Numbered from the stretch's first letter, positions 1-6,017 are shown. The stretch is 7,711 bases of DNA from JAWLBW01 sp041687475 (GCA_041687475.1 JAWLBW010000225.1:1-7711); one strand, 5' to 3'. Translations and numbers: made by a program. The notes: generated by a model not told the origin, from the letters alone.

Positions 1-1
1 C

Positions 2-799
2 TACAACCGTGAAGAGCGCGCGCTGTGCGCCCACCTGTTCCGGCTGCTGCACGAAAAACTGGCAACCCAGCCCGACAGCGGTCCGCTGGCCGACCTGTTA
101 CGCCTGCTCGCGGGAAAGAACATCGCGCTTCTCGCGGGTGGAAGCCTCGCCCCGGAAACGCTTCCCGATACCGGGGATGCGCGGCTTTACTGTGAGACGG
201 CACTGGTGCGCGATCTGTATGCCCACCTTCGCGCCGAAGGCGATGCCCTGCGTGACTACCGTGCCTTGCACGCGTTCATGAACCGTCTGGTCGCCTTTTA
301 TGCCGCGGCCGAAGCCCGTACCCGAGTACGCCTATACAGTGAGTTGCCCGCCCCCCTGGCAAGCCCGCATGAAACGCACCCGCGGCAGATCATCGAGCGC
401 AATGCCTCGCTCGCGCCCGACGAGCGTCTGACCGCCGACGAAGAACACGTATACCGGCAGGTTCAGGCCGCCTTTCACGCCAAGCCCGATCTGCTTATCT
501 GCGCCGGCGACCTGTTGCTGGTGTTCGAAGCCAAATACACCGAAGCATTCTCGGCCGAGCAGCTGAACCGCAGCCGTACGCTGACCGCGCTGTGGGCAGC
601 CGAGCCGCTCTATCACGAGTTGGGCTTCGCCCGACCGCCGCGATACGCCCTGCTCACCCTCGGCCGGGCCGACGCGCGGGTACCCGGGGCCGAATCGGTC
701 GACGTTTCCTGGCGTGAAGTCGCTGAAATCGCCGCTCACTACTACTTCGCCCAGGATCGCAGCCTGCAGGCCTTCGCTGCGGCAGCGGCAAGGCCCTGA
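2..799 (+). CDS. PD-(D/E)XK nuclease-like protein, 3' part (5' end outside window)
   Basis: The frame is open from base 2 to a TGA at 797-799, giving 265 residues with no stop, so the gene starts upstream of the window. The strongest clue lies at visible residues 161-190: KPD (161-163), a hydrophobic strand, then FEAK (Glu176 and Lys178), then Gln187 a few residues on. A P-D, beta strand, E-x-K and downstream Gln is the core of PD-(D/E)XK nucleases, where the acidic residues bind Mg2+ and Lys positions the attacking water. The start of the visible part (NREERALCAHLFRLLHE) is helical and resembles the N-terminal part of some uncharacterised restriction-endonuclease-like proteins, which is from memory only. 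There is no signal peptide or membrane segment in view. Its substrate is unknown; restriction, repair or defence roles are all possible. No methyltransferase or helicase partner lies downstream, and upstream neighbours are not visible. An internal ATG at 206 would cut off the conserved N-terminal part and is not the likely start. Confidence 0.72.
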   Translation, partial: YNREERALCAHLFRLLHEKLATQPDSGPLADLLRLLAGKNIALLAGGSLAPETLPDTGDARLYCETALVRDLYAHLRAEGDALRDYRALHAFMNRLVAFYAAAEARTRVRLYSELPAPLASPHETHPRQIIERNASLAPDERLTADEEHVYRQVQAAFHAKPDLLICAGDLLLVFEAKYTEAFSAEQLNRSRTLTALWAAEPLYHELGFARPPRYALLTLGRADARVPGAESVDVSWREVAEIAAHYYFAQDRSLQAFAAAAARP

Positions 800-805
800 G
801 CCGCC

Positions 806-834
806 TTCGCCCGGCCGGTGATTTTTCGTATAAT
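806..834 (+). promoter_or_regulatory. Predicted sigma70-type promoter for the tail-anchored protein gene
   Basis: A perfect TATAAT lies at 829-834. The -35 position 17 bases upstream is TTCGCC (806-811), a poor match, so the call rests on the -10. Transcription would begin near 841, leaving a short leader with GAGG at 853-856, eight bases before the TTG start at 865. The site follows directly after the nuclease stop codon, so the small gene probably has its own transcript. Confidence 0.5.
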
Positions 835-864
835 GGAAGGTATCAGGCAAGCGAGGCTGCCCAG

Positions 865-1209
865 TTGCACGAAGAAAACCGCGATACCGGCGAAACCAGC
901 CGCTTCACCTTGACGGTGCAGGTCGCTGCGCGCGATCTCGTTTTCCGCCAGAGCGAGCTTATCTGCCGCGAACTCGGCGTGCGCCTGCGCATTCGTGAAG
1001 AAGCCGGACGCGCGGCTTCACTCTGCGTTCTCGACATGCGTGGCGAGCGCGAGGCCATGAATACGGCCCGGGCACGTATCGGCGACTTCCTGAGCAAGAT
1101 CACGCTCGTCGCCCCGCCACGCCGCAGCCTTCCGCGACCGGTCGTCGCCCTGCTCTCTTTCGGCGTCGGGCTGCTCCTGGTCGGCGGGCTTTTCGCCCTG
1201 ACCATGTAG
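865..1209 (+). CDS. Small tail-anchored membrane protein of unknown function (114 aa)
   Basis: I do not recognise this family. The TTG start at 865 is chosen because GAGG lies eight bases upstream, no ATG or GTG occurs earlier in this frame after the preceding gene, and a promoter-like TATAAT sits just before it. Residues 13-80 look like a compact soluble alpha/beta domain: strand (FTLTVQV), helix (LVFRQSELICRELG), strand (VRLRIRE), strand (ASLCVLDMRG), helix (EREAMNTARARIGDFL). The strand-then-helix end is faintly KH-like, but no GxxG loop is present, so that is only an impression. Residues 93-113 form one hydrophobic segment preceded by Arg residues (RRSLPRP), and the protein ends right after it. 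This predicts a C-terminal tail anchor with the domain in the cytoplasm. There is no N-terminal signal. It might dock an enzyme or nucleic acid to the membrane; this is speculation. Confidence 0.68.
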   Translation: MHEENRDTGETSRFTLTVQVAARDLVFRQSELICRELGVRLRIREEAGRAASLCVLDMRGEREAMNTARARIGDFLSKITLVAPPRRSLPRPVVALLSFGVGLLLVGGLFALTM

Positions 1210-1302
1210 GCAGTGTCAACATGACCAGGCTCGGGTTGAAAGCCGCCCCCGCCCGACTCCAGCTCATTCCGTCCCAGGGTGCTCCCTGCCTGACCGAATC
1301 GA

Positions 1303-1348
1303 CGGCGCCCCCCAGGAACAACCCCCGGCGTTACCGACGGGGGCGCCG
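1303..1348. terminator. Possible bidirectional terminator hairpins between convergent genes
   Basis: CGGCGCCCCC at 1303-1312 is the exact reverse complement of GGGGGCGCCG at 1339-1348. Nested in the loop is a tighter alternative: CCCCCG (1322-1327) pairs with CGGGGG (1338-1343), with a G/A mismatch, two further C-G pairs and a TTAC loop. The two stems share bases and exclude each other. The site lies between the ends of two convergent genes (1209 and 1397), where a shared terminator is expected. No run of T follows on either strand, so it is not a canonical intrinsic terminator. Nothing else is evident in the 187-base gap; the ATG reading at 1221 has no ribosome binding site. Confidence 0.35.
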
Positions 1349-1396
1349 AGAGGGAAAAGGCGACCACACCCGCGACCGCCTGTCTGGGTACAATCG

Positions 1397-3169
1397 TCAG
1401 AACAAGTCGTCGGGGTCGATGGCGAACGAGACGCCGAGCAGGTTCAGCAATCGGTTGACCGAGTACTGATTGCCGGGTACGGCACGGTCACGCGGCACCG
1501 GCTTGCCGGTGGCCCATGCCGCGGTCGAGCCGGTGGCCGCATCGGCCGGGCAGACGTCGTCGGCGGCGAGCGCCCCGAGGTTCACATACAGCAAACCGTT
1601 GAACGTGGGATCCTGCCACCACGCGTAGGAACCCGGCAGGCCGCCATCGGGCTCGCTGCAATCGTCGGGAATGCCGGTCACCGGCGCCGTATGCGAAGCC
1701 ACCTCGGCGGCGGGGGTGAACAGGACCGAGGCTTCACCGTAGAGATCGGGGTTGAAGCGTTCACCGGGCCCGCACAGGTAACAATAGGTCTCGATGTCGT
1801 TGGTGCTCACTTCCTGCGCGAAGTCGGCGATGCCGGCGGCGGCCCCTCTCTCAAGCTCGATGAGAAAGGTCACGTATCCGTCGCCGAAGTAATCGCCGGC
1901 GCCGCCCGGAGGGTCATAAGTGCCCCAGGCAGGCAGAAAGCGACGCAGAGGCACGGCATCGTTCATGCGGGTCGGAAAGAGACGCGACAGATCGACGGCC
2001 ACGAGCTCGGGCACCAGTGAAAGGCCGATGAGGTTATTGACCTCGCCGATGTTGAAGAGATCGCCCTTCCCCTCGATGTTGTCGGAAACGCGCCCGAGCA
2101 GCGCGTCGATTCGTTCGAGAAAACCGTCGTTCAGGATCGTGAAAAGCAGGCTGCCCACCACGCCCGTATCGTCGACGAGGCTGATGGGGTATTCGTCGAA
2201 CTGCAGCCCCATGACCTCGAGCGCGGGCTCGGCCCCGACGATACCCAGGTAGAACCCGTCGCCGCGATCGATCGAGCCGCTTTCGTTCGCGTCGACGTAA
2301 CCGAGTACGGCGTCGGCTCTTTCGGGGCCGGTGTGTCCGTAAAAAAGCTGGTCGAGTCCTGCGCGCAGATCGGCCAGCCCGCTGGTCAGATAGCCCGCCA
2401 CCGTGGTGAGTCGTTCGCCCCGCTCGGGATGGTAATCGAGAAACATCGGCGACGCATCGATGGCCTCGGCCAGCGCACGGATCACGAGATAACCGTCTTC
2501 GCGCGCCATGACTTCGCGCACGATTTCGAGGGTAAGCTTGAAGTCGAGGCGCAGATCGATGGCGGTAATCCACCGTAGCGCGCCCTGTAGAACACGCATG
2601 GCGCTCAGCCCCAGGCGAGCTTCGGGCACGCCGAAGAGAGTGCCCACACGAACGCCGGTCAGCCCCGCCGTTTCGACCGGCACGCCGCCGGGAACACGAA
2701 AGGAGCACCCGCCGGCCACAACCTTTTCCAGCGCAGCGGCCATGGGGTCGATCTGCCCCACGAGGGCGGGCTCGAGAAAGCTTTGCAGGTAACCGTCGAG
2801 TTCGTCGGTGAAGCGCTCGTCGTCGACGGCCGAGAGCAGCGAGAAGCTGTCCGTACCGATACGGTTACCATTGTTGTCGCCGTCCCAATCGCCGGCGTTC
2901 AAAAGACTTCCGACCAATTCGGCGCCGATGGCCAGCGTGTATCCGTAGTTCGCCTCGCAGTGGGCGGGGGCAAGGCCGCCTTCAGGATTAACCACCGACC
3001 AGAACTCGGCCTGCGCCGGACGGAATTTACCTTGTTCGAGATACAGCGTGCCCCGGGCCACGTGCCGTTCGATCCGGGAAGCCTGTTCTACGTCGTCCTT
3101 GCCGCAGGCAGACACCAGCACGACGGCCCCGAGCATGCAGGCCTGCAGAAAGTGCATTCCGGTTTTCAC
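1397..3169 (-). CDS. Exported lipoprotein with TPR-like segment and EF-hand-like calcium loops (590 aa)
   Basis: The start is a GTG whose bases overlap the TGA of the upstream hydrolase gene (GTGA at 3166-3169). GGAGG sits six bases before it, which favours GTG over the ATG four codons later. Residues 1-22 are a short signal peptide ending in the lipobox LVSAC, so Cys22 should be lipidated after SPase II cleavage. Residues about 33-80 (ARGTLYLEQGKF, then PAQAEFW) read like one TPR helix pair. Residues 293-304 (DANESGSIDRGD) fit an EF-hand loop (Asp1, Asn3, Ser5, Gly6, Ile8, Asp12). Residues 94-106 (DWDGDNNGNRIG) are a second Asp/Asn/Gly-rich candidate. The C-terminal third has Cys463-x-x-Cys466, Cys504 and Cys540, possibly disulfide-bonded in the periplasm. 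No enzyme motif is recognised. It is translationally coupled to the lipoprotein hydrolase, so a shared envelope role is likely. The frame stays open upstream to about 3721, but that part lies antisense-frame over the hydrolase and is not real. Confidence 0.82.
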   Translation of the reverse strand: MKTGMHFLQACMLGAVVLVSACGKDDVEQASRIERHVARGTLYLEQGKFRPAQAEFWSVVNPEGGLAPAHCEANYGYTLAIGAELVGSLLNAGDWDGDNNGNRIGTDSFSLLSAVDDERFTDELDGYLQSFLEPALVGQIDPMAAALEKVVAGGCSFRVPGGVPVETAGLTGVRVGTLFGVPEARLGLSAMRVLQGALRWITAIDLRLDFKLTLEIVREVMAREDGYLVIRALAEAIDASPMFLDYHPERGERLTTVAGYLTSGLADLRAGLDQLFYGHTGPERADAVLGYVDANESGSIDRGDGFYLGIVGAEPALEVMGLQFDEYPISLVDDTGVVGSLLFTILNDGFLERIDALLGRVSDNIEGKGDLFNIGEVNNLIGLSLVPELVAVDLSRLFPTRMNDAVPLRRFLPAWGTYDPPGGAGDYFGDGYVTFLIELERGAAAGIADFAQEVSTNDIETYCYLCGPGERFNPDLYGEASVLFTPAAEVASHTAPVTGIPDDCSEPDGGLPGSYAWWQDPTFNGLLYVNLGALAADDVCPADAATGSTAAWATGKPVPRDRAVPGNQYSVNRLLNLLGVSFAIDPDDLF

Positions 3170-4152
3170 TGGGCACCTCCGAGAATTTCGTCGAGGAAGG
3201 CATCGGTCGCTTCGACGGCCATGCGCGTTTGCTCCGAGTTGAAGAATGCATCGAAGCCGTGAGCGCCGCCGGGCGCGAGCACGACCTCGGTGCGTACGTC
3301 GACCGCGGTCAGCGCTTCGGCCATTTCGACCGACTGCTCCCAGGGCACGAGCGTGTCGCCGAGGCCCTGCAGAAAAATCATCGGCGGGTCGTCGGGGCTT
3401 ACCCAGTTGATAGCCGAGTAGTACAACAGGTCTTCTTCGGTGGGCTCGGCTATGCCGAGTACCTTGCGCAACATGGGAGTGATGTCGAGCCTCTGTTCCT
3501 GAAAGCTGATCAAGTCGAATATTCCGTACACCGGAATGGCCGCGAACACGGTCAGGTCTTCGTCGGGGTGGGTCGAGCAATCGGGGTCGAAGTCGGCCAC
3601 GTCGGCCGTGGTTGCCACGAGTCCGGTCAGGTGGCCACCCGCCGAGCCACCGGTCACCATGACGCGCTCCTTGTCGAAACCCCACGTATCGGCTTCGCCC
3701 TTGAGCCAGCGCAGGGCGCATTTGGTCTCGCGCACCTGCCCGTGAACGGGGCTTTCGGGCGCCAGCTCGTAGTCGATGTCGAACATGGCGATGCCGCGAC
3801 AGGCGAAATACTCGCCCCAGAGGCGCGCGTTACGCAGGTTCTTGTGACCGCCCGTCCACCCGCCGCCGTGAATGAACAGCACGGCCGGAAACTCGCCCTG
3901 TCGCCGTGACGGCAGGTACAGGTCGCCCTTCGAGCCCTTCTCGGGGTGATAAACGATATCGGAAATCTTGCGGAACCAGGCCCGCGGCTCAAGCGGGGTC
4001 TGTGCGTCGAAGACATCGACGCAATACGATTCATCAGGACCGAGATCGTCGAGCGGCCGAGGGGCCGCGGGCTCGTCGGCGGCGCAGCCGGCAAGAAAAA
4101 GAACCGTAATCAGAAGGGATGAAACTCCCTTTCTGATGATGGCAGCAGTCAT
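3166..4152 (-). CDS. Lipoprotein alpha/beta-hydrolase (carboxylesterase/lipase type)
   Basis: This 328-residue protein should cleave carboxylic esters on the outer side of the inner membrane or at the outer membrane. Residues 1-23 form a lipoprotein signal with lipobox LAGC, lipidated at Cys23. The catalytic domain carries the oxyanion-hole motif HGGGW (95-99), the nucleophile elbow GGSAGG (Ser170), a candidate acid in LGDTLVP (Asp266) and the base in GAHGF (His298). The HGGG box with a GxSxG elbow places it near the hormone-sensitive-lipase and BD-FAE-like esterases; the natural substrate cannot be read from sequence. The ATG at 4150-4152 is chosen because it begins a correct signal peptide; the frame runs 27 codons further upstream to an ATG at 4233 that would spoil the signal. 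No good Shine-Dalgarno sequence precedes 4152, which is odd. Its stop overlaps the start of the next lipoprotein gene by four bases, and that gene's GGAGG lies inside this gene's last codons. Confidence 0.9.
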   Translation of the reverse strand: MTAAIIRKGVSSLLITVLFLAGCAADEPAAPRPLDDLGPDESYCVDVFDAQTPLEPRAWFRKISDIVYHPEKGSKGDLYLPSRRQGEFPAVLFIHGGGWTGGHKNLRNARLWGEYFACRGIAMFDIDYELAPESPVHGQVRETKCALRWLKGEADTWGFDKERVMVTGGSAGGHLTGLVATTADVADFDPDCSTHPDEDLTVFAAIPVYGIFDLISFQEQRLDITPMLRKVLGIAEPTEEDLLYYSAINWVSPDDPPMIFLQGLGDTLVPWEQSVEMAEALTAVDVRTEVVLAPGGAHGFDAFFNSEQTRMAVEATDAFLDEILGGAQ

Positions 4153-4213
4153 GGTTCGGCTCGGAAAATGAGGGTTCTGCAGATTGGTCTTACCACATAG
4201 GCGAACGCCGACC

Positions 4214-4243
4214 ATCTTAGCGCAAAATGACACGAGCGTTCAA
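4214..4243 (-). promoter_or_regulatory. Candidate promoter of the hydrolase/lipoprotein operon
   Basis: On the minus strand TTGAAC (4238-4243) is followed after 18 bases by TAAGAT (4214-4219), each matching four of six consensus positions of sigma70 boxes. Transcription would start near 4207 and leave a leader of about 55 bases before the ATG at 4152. The boxes lie between the gene and the heptad repeat block. The prediction is moderate to weak. Confidence 0.38.
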
Positions 4244-4273
4244 TACGCAGTGCGTCAATGCGGGAAGCACGGT

Positions 4274-4429
4274 GAACGCAGAACTCAGGAACGCGGAAGC
4301 CACACAAACGCGGAACGCGGAACTCGGAACTCGGAACGCGGAAAGAAGAATGAGGAAAAGGGGAAACGACAATCCGAATCCAGTTTGCGATCTGCCACGC
4401 AAATCCTCAATCCCCAATCCATAATCCAC
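4274..4429. repeat. Degenerate heptanucleotide repeat block in a divergent intergenic region
   Basis: From 4274 to 4367 the plus strand steps in units of seven around GGAACGC or GGAACTC. In-phase units start at 4274, 4281, 4288 and 4295; after a 10-base piece (4302-4311) they resume at 4312, 4319, 4326, 4333, 4340, 4347, 4354 and 4361, decaying to purine-rich versions. A second series at 4402-4429 has four heptads of the form AATCCNN (TC, CC, AT, AC), equal to GGATT-type heptads on the minus strand; single AATCC words also occur at 4371 and 4377. Tandem degenerate heptads of this sort are known as short tandemly repeated repetitive sequences in cyanobacteria and occur between genes in other bacteria. 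No protein-coding reading is convincing. The block lies just upstream of the predicted hydrolase promoter, between two divergent genes. Confidence 0.75.
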
Positions 4430-4621
4430 AAATAGAGTGGATGGGAAGTCGGTTCCTGGAAAGATCCTATGGCTGCAAGGGGGGCTTTCATTCGTTACGG
4501 GTGCCGCCCGGCGGCATGTTGACTGCGATCTGGGATCCAACTCTGGGATCTTCAGGGAAGGCTACCGGACGGTTCTGCTACAGTAAAACGATTCAACGCG
4601 TACCGAGGGTGAGCCTTCTCG
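4430..4621. other. Rest of the divergent intergenic region, with a palindrome and direct repeats
   Basis: No gene is supported here. Together with 4153-4429 it makes a 469-base gap. It holds the palindrome TGCCGCC-C-GGCGGCA (4502-4516), immediately followed by TTGACT (4519-4524), which matches five of six bases of a -35 box, yet no acceptable -10 occurs 16-18 bases on. Two direct copies of CTGGGATC lie at 4530-4537 and 4543-4550, 13 bases apart. A weak -10-like TACAGT is at 4579-4584 without a -35. The promoter of the methyltransferase gene is probably in this stretch, and the palindrome could be an operator, but neither is secure. Confidence 0.35.
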
Positions 4622-5206
4622 ATGTATCCCCAAGTGCCCTACTATCTGGCGATTGCTTTTCTCATCGTGTTTTTCGGCGTAGAACGTTTCGTTCGCAAGG
4701 GCGACCAGGCCCGTAGCCTGGAAGCAGGCACAAACGATCGCGGCAGCACGCGATTCATTCTGTGGATGTTCAGGGTGGCGCTCGTTTCCATGGCGCTGGC
4801 CCCCCTTCTCAACCTGGGCGAGTTGCTGGTTCTACCCGCCCCGCACTGGCTCGGATGGTTGGGAGTCGGGTTCATGGCGGCAGGCGTGGGGTTGCGCTTC
4901 TGGGCGGCCCGAACGTTGGGCGCATTTTATACGCGAACCCTGCGCATTCTCGACGAGCACGCCATCGTCGAAGCCGGCCCCTACGGACTCGTGCGACACC
5001 CGGGCTACGCCGGCGTACTGCTCATGTGGCTGGGAGCCGGACTCGCTTCGGGCAACCTGGTAAGCCTCGGTGTCATTGTGGGCGGCATGTCGCCGGCCTA
5101 CGTATGGCGTATGCGGGTCGAAGAAAAAATGCTGGTCGAAAAGTTCGGCCAGTCCTACCGCGACTACCGGGCCGGTACCTGGCGGGTACTGCCCTGGGTG
5201 TACTAG
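4622..5206 (+). CDS. Isoprenylcysteine carboxyl methyltransferase (ICMT/PEMT)-family membrane methyltransferase
   Basis: This 194-residue protein has about four or five hydrophobic segments (roughly 5-20, 46-70, 76-95 and 128-156). It carries the family signature near the C-terminus: GPYGLVRHPGYAG at 119-131 (Arg125, His126, Pro127), then RVEEKMLVEKFG (165-176, with Glu167 and Glu168) and YRDYRAGTWRVLP (179-191). In this family the RHP and EE segments bind S-adenosylmethionine and the active site sits at the membrane. Eukaryotic ICMT methylates prenylated cysteines, and relatives methylate phospholipids. The substrate of bacterial members is usually unknown, so I do not assign one. GAGGGTGAG at 4605-4613 is a good ribosome binding site for the ATG at 4622. 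It runs in the same direction as the Nudix gene, but 166 bases and a predicted promoter separate them. Confidence 0.88.
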   Translation: MYPQVPYYLAIAFLIVFFGVERFVRKGDQARSLEAGTNDRGSTRFILWMFRVALVSMALAPLLNLGELLVLPAPHWLGWLGVGFMAAGVGLRFWAARTLGAFYTRTLRILDEHAIVEAGPYGLVRHPGYAGVLLMWLGAGLASGNLVSLGVIVGGMSPAYVWRMRVEEKMLVEKFGQSYRDYRAGTWRVLPWVY

Positions 5207-5234
5207 TGACCCGTTTGGTTAATTCGCATATATT
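5206..5234 (+). promoter_or_regulatory. Candidate promoter of the Nudix gene
   Basis: GTGACC (5206-5211, four of six -35 bases) is followed after exactly 17 bases by TATATT (5229-5234, five of six -10 bases). It begins on the last base of the methyltransferase stop codon. Initiation would fall near 5241 and give an untranslated leader of about 130 bases before the Nudix start. Confidence 0.45.
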
Positions 5235-5240
5235 CGGACA

Positions 5241-5372
5241 CCGATGCATCCCGATTGACTGCGTTGCTCTTCGTCGTCGATGCTACGGCATCGACTCATC
5301 ATCGCGCCTTGCCACTCGGGCGCCTCGATGCCCTCGGTATGCATACGAACCAGCCGCACGGGACACCAGGGT
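5241..5372 (+). promoter_or_regulatory. Structured 5' leader of the Nudix gene with alternative hairpins
   Basis: GTCGATGC (5276-5283) and GCATCGAC (5288-5295) form a perfect 8-bp stem closing a C(TACG)G loop, which in RNA is an unusually stable UNCG tetraloop. The right arm is contested: GGCATCGA (5287-5294) is also the exact complement of TCGATGCC (5325-5332), and CGATGC (5242-5247) could pair with GCATCG (5288-5293). The palindromes GATGCATC (5243-5250) and GTATGCATAC (5337-5346) flank the set. No known riboswitch class is recognised. A tiny reading, ATG to TGA at 5244-5258 (MHPD), lies at the start of the leader but has no ribosome binding site. The hairpin is not followed by T residues, so it does not look like a terminator for the upstream gene. 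Confidence 0.4.
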
Positions 5373-5807
5373 ATGAATGAGCAGACGATGTATGTCGTGG
5401 CCGTGACGGCCCTCATCTTTCGCAACGGAAAAGTGCTTGCCATGCGGCGCGCCCGCACGAAGGACGCCGGCGCGGGAGCCTGGGAAACGCTTTCGGGACG
5501 GGTGAACGAAAACGAACAACCGCTCGATGCCGTGCGCCGCGAAACCCATGAAGAGTGCGGACTGGCGGTCGACTTCGACACCAGGCCCCTCGGCGCCTTG
5601 CAGACCCGACGCGGCGAGCTGCCCATGCTCGTCGTGTATTACCGCGCCGAATCACCGGCCGGCGAAGTGGTCATGTCCGACGAACACGACGACTGGGCCT
5701 GGCTCGACCCCGAAGAGTTCGCCCGCCGTACCCCGTTCGCCATGTTGGCCGACATGGTACGACGGGCCGCGGCATTGGAGCGGCCCGGCTCGGAAAGCGA
5801 AGGTTGA
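5373..5807 (+). CDS. Nudix hydrolase (144 aa)
   Basis: Nudix enzymes hydrolyse a nucleoside diphosphate linked to another group, often cleaning up damaged or excess nucleotides in the cytoplasm. The full Nudix box is at residues 42-64: Gly42, Glu48, Arg56-Glu57, Glu60-Glu61, Gly63, Leu64, matching Gx5Ex7REUxEExGU except that Thr58 replaces the usual aliphatic U. The preceding strand and loop (VVAVTALIFRNGKVLAMRRA, 8-27) and the GAWETLSG approach are typical, and the C-terminal part (DDWAWLDPEEF, 106-116) is the usual closing strand and loop. The substrate cannot be told. The start is uncertain: the ATG at 5373 has AGGG only one base upstream, and the ATG at 5388 (MYVV) has only a weak TGAG. 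The frame is open further upstream to 5280, but that part falls inside the structured leader and has no family resemblance. Confidence 0.9.
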   Translation: MNEQTMYVVAVTALIFRNGKVLAMRRARTKDAGAGAWETLSGRVNENEQPLDAVRRETHEECGLAVDFDTRPLGALQTRRGELPMLVVYYRAESPAGEVVMSDEHDDWAWLDPEEFARRTPFAMLADMVRRAAALERPGSESEG

Positions 5808-5953
5808 AGGCCGGCTGTCGGGGTTGCCGAAGGCCCGCCCCGAGGCTCATGCTCTCCTTCAGCCAAGCCCCAGATCTGCCGCAACCCTACCCGGAATTCA
5901 CTCGACCACCGATAGCCTGCAGAACCGAGCACCCCAAAGCCGTCTCCCCCTCG

Positions 5954-5979
5954 GTAACGGGCCCCTGCCGGCCCGTTAC
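5954..5979. terminator. Strong hairpin between convergent Nudix and channel genes
   Basis: GTAACGGGCC (5954-5963) and GGCCCGTTAC (5970-5979) form a perfect 10-bp stem with a 6-base loop. On the plus strand it is followed by TCTCCCTTGTC, pyrimidine-rich but with few T in a row; on the minus strand a G-rich stretch follows. It probably ends transcription of the Nudix gene (stop at 5807) and perhaps of the channel operon. The remainder of 5808-6048 shows no full-size gene. Confidence 0.5.
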
Positions 5980-6017
5980 TCTCCCTTGTCGCCAGGGCCC
6001 TTCTTGCTGGGCCCCAT
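5976..6017 (-). CDS. Possible 13-residue microprotein gene downstream of the channel gene
   Basis: An ATG at 6017 opens a reading of MGPSKKGPGDKGE ending in TAA at 5976-5978. AGGAG lies nine bases before the ATG (minus strand, about 6027-6031), a respectable Shine-Dalgarno sequence and better than those of several certain genes here. The stop codon lies inside the strong hairpin at 5954-5979, an arrangement seen at gene ends. The peptide is rich in Lys, Gly and Pro, hydrophilic, with no membrane segment. It begins 31 bases after the channel stop, so it could be a second cistron. A reading this short can easily arise by chance, and G-rich DNA often contains AGGAG. Confidence 0.25.
   Translation of the reverse strand: MGPSKKGPGDKGE

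Noticed and set aside
1221..1469. Plus-strand reading of 82 codons across the convergent gap
   Set aside because: It has no ribosome binding site, runs over hairpins and into the end of the lipoprotein gene on the other strand, and has no recognisable motif.
3170..3721. Upstream extension of the large lipoprotein frame by 184 codons
   Set aside because: It is the alternate frame of the hydrolase gene, is Arg-rich and low in structure, and would bury the lipoprotein signal peptide. The GTG at 3169 has a proper ribosome binding site.
4274..4429. Possible CRISPR array
   Set aside because: Units are 7 bases and contiguous, with no 20-40-base repeats separated by unique spacers and no cas genes.
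4441..4716. Small plus-strand gene of 91 codons before the methyltransferase
   Set aside because: It overlaps the methyltransferase start in another frame, lacks a ribosome binding site and shows no domain-like pattern.
5280..5372. Longer N-terminus of the Nudix protein from the ATG at 5280
   Set aside because: The extra 31 residues do not resemble Nudix sequence, no ribosome binding site precedes 5280, and the ATG lies in the stem of the leader hairpin.
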